NCBI GenBank assembly: GCA_948442695.1
Contig: CAOJSF010000009.1
Location: 1-51,866, forward strand
DNA from: an uncultured Clostridia bacterium
Lineage (GTDB): Bacteria; Bacillota; Clostridia; Christensenellales; UBA1242
Direction: 5' to 3'
Length of the DNA stretch: 51,866 nucleotides
Below, one piece after another: positions 7,693 to 16,549 of this stretch. Every line of letters begins with the position of its first letter. Positions within the stretch are counted from its first letter, which is position 1. The translations under genes were made by a program, and so were the position numbers. The notes below the pieces were generated by a model. The model worked only from the letters and a program-made list of their open reading frames with translations, ran no database searches and was not told where the DNA came from.

Positions 7693-9864
7693 TCAAGAAA
7701 GATTTTGCGGATTCACTTCAAAGAAAACAGAATTTTTTGTCTTGCTGTCAACAATCCTAAAAACCTCTTTTTCAATCTGGTCAGCATGTCCGAGTTTAAA
7801 TCTCATCAAAACTTGATATCTATATTTATCTTGAATTCTCTTTATAGGTGATTTCATTGCATCAAGATAGATTATCTCATTTTTGCAAGACTTTTTCAAC
7901 TCTTCTATATCAGTATAGCACATTTTGAGTTGTTCTCGCACACAATTTTCATCAAAATCACTAAAAAGAATACGCAATATTCGAGAATAAGGCGGAAATT
8001 GTGCCGTTTGCCTGATATTTATCTCCTTTCTATAAAATCCTTTATAGTCATAGTTGGATGCAAATTTATAAACATAATGATACGGACTATAAGATTGCAG
8101 GACAACTTTTCCTTCGTTTACACTTCTTCCCGCACGACCTGCGACCTGAGTGATAAGTTGAAAGGTCTTTTCGGTTGCTCGATAGTCACTTTGATAAAGA
8201 CTTTGGTCTGCATCAACAATCCCAACAAGCACCACATCTTCGAAATCATGACCTTTGGCTATCATCTGCGTCCCCACCAAAATGGCAGGTTTTGTTTCTT
8301 TAAATTCGCTTAAGATCTTTTGATGTGCATTTTTTGTTGAGGTAGTATCATTATCCATTCGCAAAATTTTTACCTCTGGAAACAACTCTTTAAGTTTCGA
8401 TACAATCTGTTGTGTCCCAACCGCCCCATACTGGATATGCTCACTATGACAATTAGGACATCTTGAAAGCACTTTGTATTGCTTTCCACAATAGTGACAT
8501 TTTAGACGGTTGTCCTCTTTATGATATACAAGACTGACATCACAATCGGTGCATTTGGCAACAAATCCACATTCTTTACATTTCATGAAAGATGAAAATC
8601 CTCTGCGATTTATAAATATCATTGCCTGCTTTTTTGTATTTATCACGTTGCAAAGGTCTGCAATAAGTTGGTTTGAAAAAATCCCACCATTGCCCCGCCT
8701 TAACTCCTCCATCATATCCACAATCTGAACAGGGGGCATTTCCCTGCCGTTTGCACGGACAGGAAGTTCGATAAGTTCAATCTCTCTATTCTCTGCACGA
8801 TTATAATTTTCAATGGATGGTGTCGCACTTCCCAAAACCAAAGGACAGCCATTCTCTCTCGCCCTAAACTCGGCAACATCACGCGTATCATAACGAGGAT
8901 TTGACTCTGAAATATAACTCGACTCATGCTCTTCATCAATGATAATCATTCCCAAATTTTCAAGCGGAGCAAAAATGGCAGAACGAGCACCGATTGCAAT
9001 TCTTGCCTCACCCGAAAAAAGCCTTTTCCACTCATCAAAGCGTTCACCAGCAGAAAGTCCACTATGAAGAAGCGCCACTGTCGAGCCAAACCTTCCCTTA
9101 AAGTTTGACATGATTTGTGGTGTAAGCGAAATTTCAGGGACAAGCATAATTGCATTTTTGCCGTCTGAAAGAGTCCTCTCAATAAGATTCATGTAAATTT
9201 CTGTCTTACCGCTTCCCGTCACACCATGCAAAAGATATGTTTTATTGCCGTTTATTTTCTCAATCGCATTTTTTTGGCAATCATTAAGTTCAACACGCTT
9301 AACATCTTCCACTATTACAAATGGAGAGCGTTTAACCTCCTCCATATCCTTTTTGATATACCCCTTTTCTCTGAGAGCCTTTATAGGAGAATAGCCAAAC
9401 TTTTCTGCCAGTTCCACCGCCGAAACTCTACCATTTTGAAGCATATCAATAATTTCAGCCTGCTTTTTTGCAGACTTAGGAAGCACAATAGATGCACCTT
9501 CAACAAGAGAATAATAGGTTTTAAAAAGTTCTTTGACCTTTCCCTCTCTCATCTCTGCAGGCAAAAACAATCTTAAAATTGAAGCCAACTTCAAGTGATA
9601 TTTTTCAGCCATAAATTCCATAATTTTCAGCATTTGAGGTTTTATTGCAGAAAAATCTTCAATTTTTGAGATTATACTTTTAAGTTTTTCACTGTCATAA
9701 TCGCAATCATCTTTGACTTTGATGACATATCCCTGCAAAATGCGTTTGCCAAAAGGAATGTAGACACGCATACCCACACTCAAACTCATATCATCTGGAA
9801 TTATGTATTCAAAGACCCTGTCAAGAGCCTTTGCGTCCTGGTCGATAATTATTTCAGCAAACAC
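7693..9864 (-). CDS. priA: Primosomal replication restart helicase
   Basis: Restarts stalled forks by loading the primosome on D-loops. The 723 residues contain an N-terminal 3'-DNA-binding domain, Walker A HGVTGSGKTEIY (about 216), DEEH box (about 312), two zinc clusters (CKECGF, CTDCDV, CHYCGK, CPNCH; about 433-470) and helicase motifs V/VI (GTQMIAKGHDF, TQVAGRAGR). The start is GTG with GGAG 8 bases upstream. It leads the cluster and has its own promoter; the usual upstream coaBC is replaced by a divergent DUF4116 gene. Confidence 0.96.
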   Translation of the reverse strand: MFAEIIIDQDAKALDRVFEYIIPDDMSLSVGMRVYIPFGKRILQGYVIKVKDDCDYDSEKLKSIISKIEDFSAIKPQMLKIMEFMAEKYHLKLASILRLFLPAEMREGKVKELFKTYYSLVEGASIVLPKSAKKQAEIIDMLQNGRVSAVELAEKFGYSPIKALREKGYIKKDMEEVKRSPFVIVEDVKRVELNDCQKNAIEKINGNKTYLLHGVTGSGKTEIYMNLIERTLSDGKNAIMLVPEISLTPQIMSNFKGRFGSTVALLHSGLSAGERFDEWKRLFSGEARIAIGARSAIFAPLENLGMIIIDEEHESSYISESNPRYDTRDVAEFRARENGCPLVLGSATPSIENYNRAENREIELIELPVRANGREMPPVQIVDMMEELRRGNGGIFSNQLIADLCNVINTKKQAMIFINRRGFSSFMKCKECGFVAKCTDCDVSLVYHKEDNRLKCHYCGKQYKVLSRCPNCHSEHIQYGAVGTQQIVSKLKELFPEVKILRMDNDTTSTKNAHQKILSEFKETKPAILVGTQMIAKGHDFEDVVLVGIVDADQSLYQSDYRATEKTFQLITQVAGRAGRSVNEGKVVLQSYSPYHYVYKFASNYDYKGFYRKEINIRQTAQFPPYSRILRILFSDFDENCVREQLKMCYTDIEELKKSCKNEIIYLDAMKSPIKRIQDKYRYQVLMRFKLGHADQIEKEVFRIVDSKTKNSVFFEVNPQNLS

Positions 9865-9882
9865 AAATTTTTCTCCACCAAA

Positions 9883-9911
9883 ATATTATCACACATTGCA
9901 AAAAAAATCAA
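9883..9911 (-). promoter_or_regulatory. Promoter of the priA cluster
   Basis: Minus strand TTGATT (9911-9906), 17-base spacer, TAATAT (9888-9883), with TG one base before the -10 (extended -10). It lies 19 bases before the priA start. Confidence 0.6.
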
Positions 9912-10029
9912 CCAACCATAAATAATATTAAAAAAAGTTTGACAACAAATACAAAACTAAAATTTTGATATATTACAAATATATATATATAAAACCTTTG
10001 ATTATCTCACATTTGTTTTAAAAAAGGAC

Positions 10030-10057
10030 TTGACAATTCCCACTTCCAGACTATAAT
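10030..10057 (+). promoter_or_regulatory. Consensus SigA promoter of the DUF4116 gene
   Basis: TTGACA at 10030-10035 and TATAAT at 10052-10057 with a 16-base spacer. Both hexamers are perfect consensus. GGAGG at 10072-10076 precedes the ATG at 10081. Confidence 0.8.
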
Positions 10058-10080
10058 AGAAGTATATACATGGAGGTTGT

Positions 10081-11556
10081 ATGAAAATTTCAACTAAAAC
10101 AGAGGCGTATATCGCATTACAAAACAACACATTATATTACAAAAATTTCTCAGAAAGTTTAAAAAACAATCATAAAGTTACAATCGCAGCACTGCTTTCT
10201 TACAATGGATATCTAATTTGGGATGAAATACCTGAAAAATTGTTTGATGATAAGGATTTTATAAACGAAGTTTTGTCGTTTAAATATAATTCTCTTCTCA
10301 ATGTGTTTTATAAAGCATCAGACAAAATTAAGGACGATGAAGAACTTGTTTGCAAAGCATTTGAAATTTCACCCAAAATTACAAAAGTGATTTCTGATAG
10401 ACTTAAAGATGATGAAGAATTTATGTTGAAATTAATTCAACATGATAAAAAATATACCAAAAATGATTATTATAAATCTTGTCTTGAATCTGAGAATTAT
10501 TATATAAACAATGCCTTGAAATATTCATCGGATAGACTAAAAAATAAAGAGGACTTTATTCTTAAAGCCTTAAAAATAAATCCCCTTTCTATAAATTATG
10601 CTTCTGAAGAATTATTAAACAAAGAAGATTTTATTCTTAAAGCCTTAAAAATAAATCCTTATTATGTTTCTGATTATGTTTCTGAAGATTTATTAAAGAA
10701 AGAAGACTTTTTACTTAAAGCCATAGAACTAAATCCTCTTTTCGTAAAATATTGCCCTGAAGAACTAAGAAAAGATAGAAAGTTTATGCTGAAGAATATT
10801 AAAAAGAACTATGAGTCAGCATTATATCTTGATGAAAAATTGCTCAACGATAAAGATTTTATGTTTGAGGCTTGCAAATTAAACAGAGGCGTTTGTGTAT
10901 GTTTCCCTCCCTCTTTAAAATCTGATACGGAATTTATGTTGAAAATCATCAAGATAGCACCTTTCGCATTTAATTTTGTTCTTAATGAAACAAACAACAA
11001 TTCTATTCCTAAAGAAACAATCAACAATTTTGATTTTATAGCAAAAGCGATCGGAGAAAACAAATCAATTCTCAAATCTTTTATCAATTATGTATATGAA
11101 GACCCACGCAATGACGTCATTGAAAATGCAGATGAAGAATTTTTATCACACTGCGAGGCAATCATTAATGATCCTAGAGCATTTGCAAAACTTCCTACCA
11201 AATATTTAAATTCATCTTATGAAAGAGATATCTTTATAGATTTAACTAAAAAACGCTTTGAATTGATGGAAAACTCAAATAAAAAATTGCAAGGTGAATT
11301 AAAAAAAGAGGTTTATGATATTATAGAAAAAACAACCTTAGACAAAGATAAAGAATATAGAAAAACTTTAAAAACAGAAATTGAAAAAGAAATCTTCAGC
11401 AAAAAAAATGAAGAAAAACTGCTCAACAATATCAATGAAATGAAAAAGTTCCAACAACAATGCAAATGCAAAAGATTCTTCAACAAAGACAAAAATATGT
11501 CAGACGAAAATCTTTTGGATGATGAGTATTCATTTTTTGAAGATTTTGAATTGTAA
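10081..11556 (+). CDS. DUF4116-type helical repeat protein (491 aa)
   Basis: Resembles the DUF4116 repeat family of unknown function. Units of about 24 residues (LLNKEDFILKALKINP, then YASEE) run from about 70 to 310 and should form paired helices. Two adjacent units near 10550-10700 are almost identical in DNA, so this protein also grows by repeat duplication. Residues 400-470 are rich in Lys/Glu and probably coiled coil, with a small CKCK motif. No signal peptide or membrane helix. It is the only plus-strand gene in the first 45 kb, has a strong promoter and its own terminator, and interrupts the usual priA neighbourhood, suggesting insertion. Role unknown. Confidence 0.8.
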   Translation: MKISTKTEAYIALQNNTLYYKNFSESLKNNHKVTIAALLSYNGYLIWDEIPEKLFDDKDFINEVLSFKYNSLLNVFYKASDKIKDDEELVCKAFEISPKITKVISDRLKDDEEFMLKLIQHDKKYTKNDYYKSCLESENYYINNALKYSSDRLKNKEDFILKALKINPLSINYASEELLNKEDFILKALKINPYYVSDYVSEDLLKKEDFLLKAIELNPLFVKYCPEELRKDRKFMLKNIKKNYESALYLDEKLLNDKDFMFEACKLNRGVCVCFPPSLKSDTEFMLKIIKIAPFAFNFVLNETNNNSIPKETINNFDFIAKAIGENKSILKSFINYVYEDPRNDVIENADEEFLSHCEAIINDPRAFAKLPTKYLNSSYERDIFIDLTKKRFELMENSNKKLQGELKKEVYDIIEKTTLDKDKEYRKTLKTEIEKEIFSKKNEEKLLNNINEMKKFQQQCKCKRFFNKDKNMSDENLLDDEYSFFEDFEL

Positions 11557-11583
11557 ATAATTCTATAAAAAATATACATGATT

Positions 11584-11619
11584 AAAAAAAGACATATCAA
11601 TTATAATATGTCTTTTTTT
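11584..11619. terminator. Bidirectional terminator between DUF4116 and ypeB
   Basis: Hairpin GACATAT/ATATGTC (11591-11597 with 11606-11612) flanked by seven A before and eight T after. It can serve the convergent genes on both strands. Confidence 0.85.
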
Positions 11620-11692
11620 TATGTCCACAAGAATTGCTCTGAAATAGCGAGAATGCTTGTTTGTCAACTTTAAAATTTAATGTTGATTTATA

Positions 11693-13096
11693 TTACATCA
11701 ACAGATTTCCGTCATCAGTTTCAATCACTTTAAGCACATTTTCAAGGTCACCATTTGTGGCATTGAAATAGAAATAATATGTGCTGTTGTCATTGTCGGC
11801 TTCAACCTCGACACAAACAATCTCACGATTGTAATCAAGTGGCGACAAAACATGTCTTGCCTGAACTATCTCAAAGTTTGATGGCACTTTACCCTTCGCA
11901 TCTGCCAAAGTCAGATTCCCCTTACTTAAAGTTCTGTCAACATGGTTTGTAAAATATGTCGTTGCATCATAGCCTACAACTGTCCCCGATGTCATATTGA
12001 CTTTGACTTTGACAAGGTCTGGATAGAGAATTATTCCACCCACCTTTGGGGCAATGTTGAGATACATATCGTTTTCAATACTGTCACTCCACACAACTTC
12101 GGCATCTTCCACACCATTGTCAGAGGCAAACTTGATTGCAATATTCTTTGCCCCCTCTTTATCAATGCTGTTTTTCCCGTCTTTTCCAGTCCCGCTGATA
12201 GTCAAAATATTTCCACCTATCTTTGTCACTTGAACAAACAATCTTTCGCTTTCTGAGTTTGTCACACGGAAGTTGAAAGTTTCAAATCTTCCATTTGTTT
12301 CACCCTCATATGCAATGTCAGTGGCAACTTTAAAGTGTTTCTTTACATTTTCGCTTGCCTCTGATTTGGTCACCGCCTTTCCAGAGAGTCCTTTGACCTT
12401 ACTGCTTACAACAGAATCAGAGAAAGGTCCATCATAAATCATTGTCGGATATTCAATATCATTATTTTTAGTTGAATTAATCGTTCTTGTAAAGTCGTTT
12501 ACATCATCTTTAATATTTAAATTGCGTCCCATAATTGAATAGCCATTATTAAGTTTCTTTTCAAACTCATTAAGCCTATTTTTAAGTTCTAAAACGCTTC
12601 TATGTATCTGATTTAAAGTGTTGATTTCTTCATTTGTCAAAGTCTCACCGCCCACCATTTTTTCAGCAAGAGTGGAAGTATAACCGGAAATTTGATTGAC
12701 AAGTTTTATTGTATCTTGAATTTCTGATTGTGAAAGTGGAAGTTGAGAAACTGAAATCTCGGCCTCGCTTGCATTTTTTGATGCTTCTAAAAGCATTTTG
12801 CGTTGATAAGAAGAACCATTAGTTGCCGACAATGTCTTTGAAACCTTGTTTTCAAGATTGTTTACACTATCAAGCAAATTATAAAAATTGTTGTTATAAA
12901 CATTCTCTAAGTCTGATCTATATTTCATCGCATAATGATCGGTTATTCCAAAACCCACACCCAACCCGATAGTTGAAAGAGCAAGGACGGCAGTTGCAAT
13001 AGATAATCCGATTATTGCACCATTTTTTCTTTTATTTTCTCTTTTTTCGTGTGCAAGAGCACTTTTGCCATTATTTTTTTGATTTGTTTCACTCAT
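11693..13096 (-). CDS. ypeB: Germination protein YpeB
   Basis: Needed for stability and localisation of the cortex lytic enzyme SleB in spores. 467 residues: a charged N-terminus, one membrane helix at about 28-50 (IIGLSIATAVLALSTIGLGVG), a helical coiled region to about 190, then PepSY-like domains (KSEASENVKKHF; KEGAKNIAIKFA; LADAKGKVP). It lies 15 bases downstream of sleB, the classic sleB-ypeB arrangement. GGAG precedes the ATG. Likely expressed late in the forespore as in Bacillus; no SigG promoter could be confirmed here. Confidence 0.9.
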   Translation of the reverse strand: MSETNQKNNGKSALAHEKRENKRKNGAIIGLSIATAVLALSTIGLGVGFGITDHYAMKYRSDLENVYNNNFYNLLDSVNNLENKVSKTLSATNGSSYQRKMLLEASKNASEAEISVSQLPLSQSEIQDTIKLVNQISGYTSTLAEKMVGGETLTNEEINTLNQIHRSVLELKNRLNEFEKKLNNGYSIMGRNLNIKDDVNDFTRTINSTKNNDIEYPTMIYDGPFSDSVVSSKVKGLSGKAVTKSEASENVKKHFKVATDIAYEGETNGRFETFNFRVTNSESERLFVQVTKIGGNILTISGTGKDGKNSIDKEGAKNIAIKFASDNGVEDAEVVWSDSIENDMYLNIAPKVGGIILYPDLVKVKVNMTSGTVVGYDATTYFTNHVDRTLSKGNLTLADAKGKVPSNFEIVQARHVLSPLDYNREIVCVEVEADNDNSTYYFYFNATNGDLENVLKVIETDDGNLLM

Positions 13097-13111
13097 ATCT
13101 TGCTCCTTTTA

Positions 13112-13810
13112 TCACAATGCAAACACATGCTTGCCTATTGTAACGACTGTTTTTCTTGACCAAATCCACTTACTTGTTGCGGTCTGAGGATTGTAATAAT
13201 ACAAACATCCATAAGTTGGGTCCCAACCATTGAGAGCATCCTGTGCCGCCTTATATGATGTCGAATTTGGCTCGAGGTTTATCTGACCATCATCAACAGC
13301 AGTAAAGGCATATGGCTGATAGATTACACCTGCAATAGTATTTGGGAAAGATGAACTTCTCACCCTGTTTAAAATGACAGCGGCAACAGCAACCTGTCCA
13401 GTGTAAGGCTCGCCTCTAGCCTCGGCGTGCACACATTTTGCAAGAAGATGCAAATCGTTTGATGACTGAGTAGTGCCACCGCTTGTTCCTTTGATGCTCA
13501 TCCCCAGAGCAGCAGCAGTCTTTGGGCCAACAATGCCGTCAACAGTAAGCCCATTTTTTCTTTGGAAACTCTTTACAGCCGCTTTGGTCTTAGCGCCATA
13601 AATTCCGTCAATAGAGCCTGTATAATAGCCCCATCGTTTGAGTTTTGTCTGAACTGTTTTGTTCTGGGCAGTAGTGAGAACGTCAAGCACATCACATTGC
13701 TCTGCCTGACCACTTGCACTTACCACATGGGAGGCAGTCAAACCCACCCCAGTAAAAGTAACTGCAAAGATGAAAACAAGCGACAAAACGATAAATAGTT
13801 TTTTCTTCAT
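13112..13810 (-). CDS. sleB: Spore cortex-lytic enzyme SleB
   Basis: Degrades spore cortex peptidoglycan during germination. 232 residues: signal peptide 1-34 (KKLFIVLSLVFIFAVTF), peptidoglycan-binding repeat at about 45-103 (GYYTGSIDGIYGAKTKAAV, VDGIVGPKTAAAL), and a SleB hydrolase domain at about 120-232 with the catalytic Glu in CVHAEARGE. The ATG shares one base with the spoIIR stop (TAATG), so translation is coupled. A strong GGAGGAAAT ribosome site lies inside the end of spoIIR. Exported to the inner forespore membrane/cortex region. Confidence 0.94.
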   Translation of the reverse strand: MKKKLFIVLSLVFIFAVTFTGVGLTASHVVSASGQAEQCDVLDVLTTAQNKTVQTKLKRWGYYTGSIDGIYGAKTKAAVKSFQRKNGLTVDGIVGPKTAAALGMSIKGTSGGTTQSSNDLHLLAKCVHAEARGEPYTGQVAVAAVILNRVRSSSFPNTIAGVIYQPYAFTAVDDGQINLEPNSTSYKAAQDALNGWDPTYGCLYYYNPQTATSKWIWSRKTVVTIGKHVFAL

Positions 13811-14346
13811 TATTTCCTCCTAGTATACAATTTTAATTTTTCCCAAATTTTCGAAATATATACTATGTTGGCGGAATTTGACGAATTCGTGAAACAAAAC
13901 GCAGGATAAACAAGACACCACCAGTTGTCACCCTCACCACTGCCCAGTCTTAAAATGAGTGCATCATAAAATCCCTCCTTGAGCGTAATATTGTCATAAA
14001 CTCGTGTTGGGAAATATTCATTGTCAATCTGAGCCTTGCATCCATAACTAAACCCGTTTTCTTTCAAAACCCTGTCTGCAACATTTTCAATCATGCCAAA
14101 GTTTGCACTCATGACCCTTTTCGCCTCTTCAAAATCGTCAATATCAGCAAGAAGAGGAATAAGTGCGTCAACAACAGCATCCTTGACCTTGTATTTGACA
14201 TTTTGGTCAACCTGCGAGTTTGAATTTGCCCTGATATGTATTCTTAGATATTCGCTCTCTTGCCTGCTTGCAAGCCCACCCATAGGACACAAAATAAATA
14301 TTAAAACAATCCCAACAATAGACAATGCCCCCAAAATATATTTCAT
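13810..14346 (-). CDS. spoIIR: Stage II sporulation protein R
   Basis: Forespore-secreted signal that triggers SpoIIGA to process pro-SigE in the mother cell. 178 residues: N-terminal membrane/signal segment (YILGALSIVGIVLIFIL), the family motifs LRIHIRANSNSQVDQNVK at about 33 and YFPTRVYDNITLKEGFYDAL at about 116, and GEGDNWWCLVYPAFCF near the end. Shorter than the usual 200-plus residues because the C-terminal tail is reduced. It heads a spoIIR-sleB-ypeB operon, linking an early forespore gene with late germination genes, which is uncommon. Confidence 0.92.
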   Translation of the reverse strand: MKYILGALSIVGIVLIFILCPMGGLASRQESEYLRIHIRANSNSQVDQNVKYKVKDAVVDALIPLLADIDDFEEAKRVMSANFGMIENVADRVLKENGFSYGCKAQIDNEYFPTRVYDNITLKEGFYDALILRLGSGEGDNWWCLVYPAFCFTNSSNSANIVYISKIWEKLKLYTRRK

Positions 14347-14790
14347 ATTTCACCTACCTAGAAATATTGTTGACATTAAAAAATATATAGAATAAGAAAA
14401 ATTTATTCTATCATCACCTTTTTTGTCGATTGACACCCAGCCAGTTGCCATATTCAAATCATCAAAAAAGTTTCAAAAAAGATCACTGCCGATTTAAAAT
14501 TCAATAAATATAGTTTAAAAAATCAAAAAAAACGAATATCAAGTTGTTTTAATTTAATACAAAAGCACAAATTTCATCACATCAAATTTGTGGATTTTCA
14601 TCCATGTAAGAAAAGCAAAACACAAACGATATTTTATTTATTAAAAAAGAACATTTAAAAAACACCACCTCTCAAATTGATGTATTAAGTTTTTCATTGC
14701 AAGAACTGAAAAACACAACCCACCGCATAAAACAAGCAAAAAATCCACCCTTTCAAGTGGACTTTTCTTTTATATAATACTAATCAAAGT
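14347..14790. other. Gene-free spacer upstream of spoIIR
   Basis: 444 AT-rich bases. The part near 14743-14763 is a terminator for the array; the part nearest 14346 must hold the spoIIR promoter, but no convincing SigF -35/-10 pair was recognised. Confidence 0.6.
14738..14768 (-). terminator. Terminator at the end of array block B
   Basis: Stem TCCAC/GTGGA (14744-14748 with 14757-14761) with an 8-base loop, followed on the minus strand by GATTTTTTG. It lies about 25 bases past the stop of the last block B gene. Confidence 0.7.
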
Positions 14791-15735
14791 TTAAAAAGAA
14801 AAAGGCTCAATCTCATTTCGTGCTTCATATTCTTTGTTATCTAAATTTAATGCTTTTTTAAAATCAAAATCATTTTTAATCATTGTTATATAAAAATCCC
14901 TATCAAGTTTCGAATAACTAGGATCATTTTTAAAATGAATTCCATCTTTTTTAATCACAATTTTGTCTCTAAAACGAATCATTTGTTTTGGCGACATGAA
15001 AATTCTTCCACCAACATACTTGAGATTGCCAAAATCTTTTAAATCAGATTTTCTTAAGTTAAGATCACCCCAAATATATTCGACATTTCCTAAACTTGTG
15101 ATGGATGTTCTTTCCAAATCTAAAGATCCACCTACAAACCTAAGATCACCCAAACTTTCAATTTGTGACATTAAAAATCCTGCATCATTGCCTATATATT
15201 TGATTTTGCCTAAATCTTTTAATTCCGAAAAATCTGCACAAACACTACGGCCAACAAACTCAATGCTGTCAATCTTTTCTCCTTTATAATGATAAAGGCT
15301 TAAATCTCCGCCCACCTTTTTGAGATTACCAAAATTTTCTATTTTCATACCATATAAGTTTAGCGTTTTACCCACATACTCAAGATTGCCTAAGTCTACT
15401 AATCCTGTTTTTTCTACGAAAATTTCCCCATAAACATTTTTTAAACTTCCTAAACTAGTTACTTTACTTAATGAATCTACATAGATGTTTCCATATACAT
15501 TCTCAATATCAGTTATTTTTGACTTATTATAATTGACTAAATTAATATCTCCAAAAATATAAGCACTGGTAAGATTTTCATTAATTAGTGTTTTCCCATA
15601 TAAAGTATTATCACCATTCTTATTACATATATATATATCATCTTCCGAATATAATATTCCAGTTTCCTCATAAAGTTTCTTCGCTAAAAAACTTTTAAAT
15701 TCGTCAAGTTTCTCTGTTGGTATATTAATTTCCAT
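14791..15735 (-). CDS. Array paralog: about 8 repeats, long C-tail (314 aa)
   Basis: Last gene of block B. Starts MEINIPTEKLDEFKSFLAKK with GGAG 6 bases upstream. The N-cap is divergent: the usual DHYKYIFG is replaced by LTSAYIFGDI, and a further GNIYVDS/GEIFVEK pair precedes the standard repeats. One repeat (GGDLSLYHYKGEKIDS) is bulged. After the cap (FKNDPSYS) a 50-residue polar tail follows, the longest in the family. It lies 45 bases from the upstream paralog and ends at a terminator, so the pair forms one operon. Confidence 0.83.
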   Translation of the reverse strand: MEINIPTEKLDEFKSFLAKKLYEETGILYSEDDIYICNKNGDNTLYGKTLINENLTSAYIFGDINLVNYNKSKITDIENVYGNIYVDSLSKVTSLGSLKNVYGEIFVEKTGLVDLGNLEYVGKTLNLYGMKIENFGNLKKVGGDLSLYHYKGEKIDSIEFVGRSVCADFSELKDLGKIKYIGNDAGFLMSQIESLGDLRFVGGSLDLERTSITSLGNVEYIWGDLNLRKSDLKDFGNLKYVGGRIFMSPKQMIRFRDKIVIKKDGIHFKNDPSYSKLDRDFYITMIKNDFDFKKALNLDNKEYEARNEIEPFSF

Positions 15736-15780
15736 TTTATCTCCTATTCATCAAAATTTTTAATTAATACTTTTCCTTTT

Positions 15781-16398
15781 CTAATCATTGCATTTGCCAT
15801 CATTTTCATTTAAATATGTAGGATCGTTCCTGAAACACCAACCCTCTTTTTTTACATAATATACTTTGTCCGCAAAAAGTTTTTTATGCTCATCATTCAG
15901 CGTCAATGTCCCTTCAACATATCTTAAATTTCCTAGATCCTCAACAATCGAGCCCTTTAAATTTAAATCCCCTCCGACATATTCAAGATTGCCCAAACTT
16001 TTGACAACAGAGTTCTCGAAATCCGCATTTTTACTTATGCTTATAAGATTTCCTAAATCTGTCACTTTTGAAAAATCGAAGACAGCACTGCCACAAATAT
16101 ATTTCAAACTGCCCAAACTTTCAACGATAGAGTCAGTAAAAACAGCATTGCCAGCAATAAATTCCAAATCAGTAATCTTCAATTTTTTATATTCACCAAA
16201 ATTGACATTTGCAAAAGCATACTTAAATTTGTCATAAGTTTTTAAGAAATAATAGTCTATTGCAAAATAGTTGAATCTATAGCCATGATGAATATAAATG
16301 TCTTCAGGATTATAAATTCCCCCTGTCTCATCAATCAACTTGTTTGCAAAATACTCTTTAAATTTTTCATACTTATCTGGAGTTATATTAAATTGCAT
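15781..16398 (-). CDS. Array paralog: about 4 repeats, the shortest intact one (205 aa)
   Basis: Starts MQFNITPDKYEKFKEYFANK with DETGGIYNPEDIYI. Only four regular repeats lie between caps; the first three are of the A/F type (GNAVFTDS, GSAVFDFS, KNADFENS) and the last is of the L/L type (GGDLNLKGS), showing in miniature the N-to-C polarity of the family. C-cap GTLTLNDEHKKLFADKV, then FRNDPTYL. AGAGAGG lies upstream of ATG. A SigA-type promoter sits directly in front (16415-16443). This is probably the minimal functional size. Confidence 0.84.
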   Translation of the reverse strand: MQFNITPDKYEKFKEYFANKLIDETGGIYNPEDIYIHHGYRFNYFAIDYYFLKTYDKFKYAFANVNFGEYKKLKITDLEFIAGNAVFTDSIVESLGSLKYICGSAVFDFSKVTDLGNLISISKNADFENSVVKSLGNLEYVGGDLNLKGSIVEDLGNLRYVEGTLTLNDEHKKLFADKVYYVKKEGWCFRNDPTYLNENDGKCND

Positions 16399-16414
16399 AA
16401 TTTACCTCTCTTTA

Positions 16415-16443
16415 AGTTTACAACATCGTCCCTAAAATGTCAA
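16415..16443 (-). promoter_or_regulatory. SigA-type promoter within the array
   Basis: Minus strand TTGACA (16443-16438), 17-base spacer, TAAACT (16420-16415). It lies 17 bases before the ATG at 16398 and should drive the two-gene unit 15781/14791. Confidence 0.7.
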
Positions 16444-16549
16444 TATACTAAAAACTTACAACAACTTTTTTGTTATTTTAAATTTTATTTAACCTCTTCT
16501 TTCCAACAATTTTTCACAATATCAAAGCCTTCTAAAGAAAATGCGAAAA

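Noticed and set aside
15866..16237. Plus-strand ORFs across the array rich in PPTYSRFPKS-like repeats
   Set aside because: They are antisense shadows of the repeat coding; they lack ribosome sites and conserved starts and recur only because the sense repeats recur.
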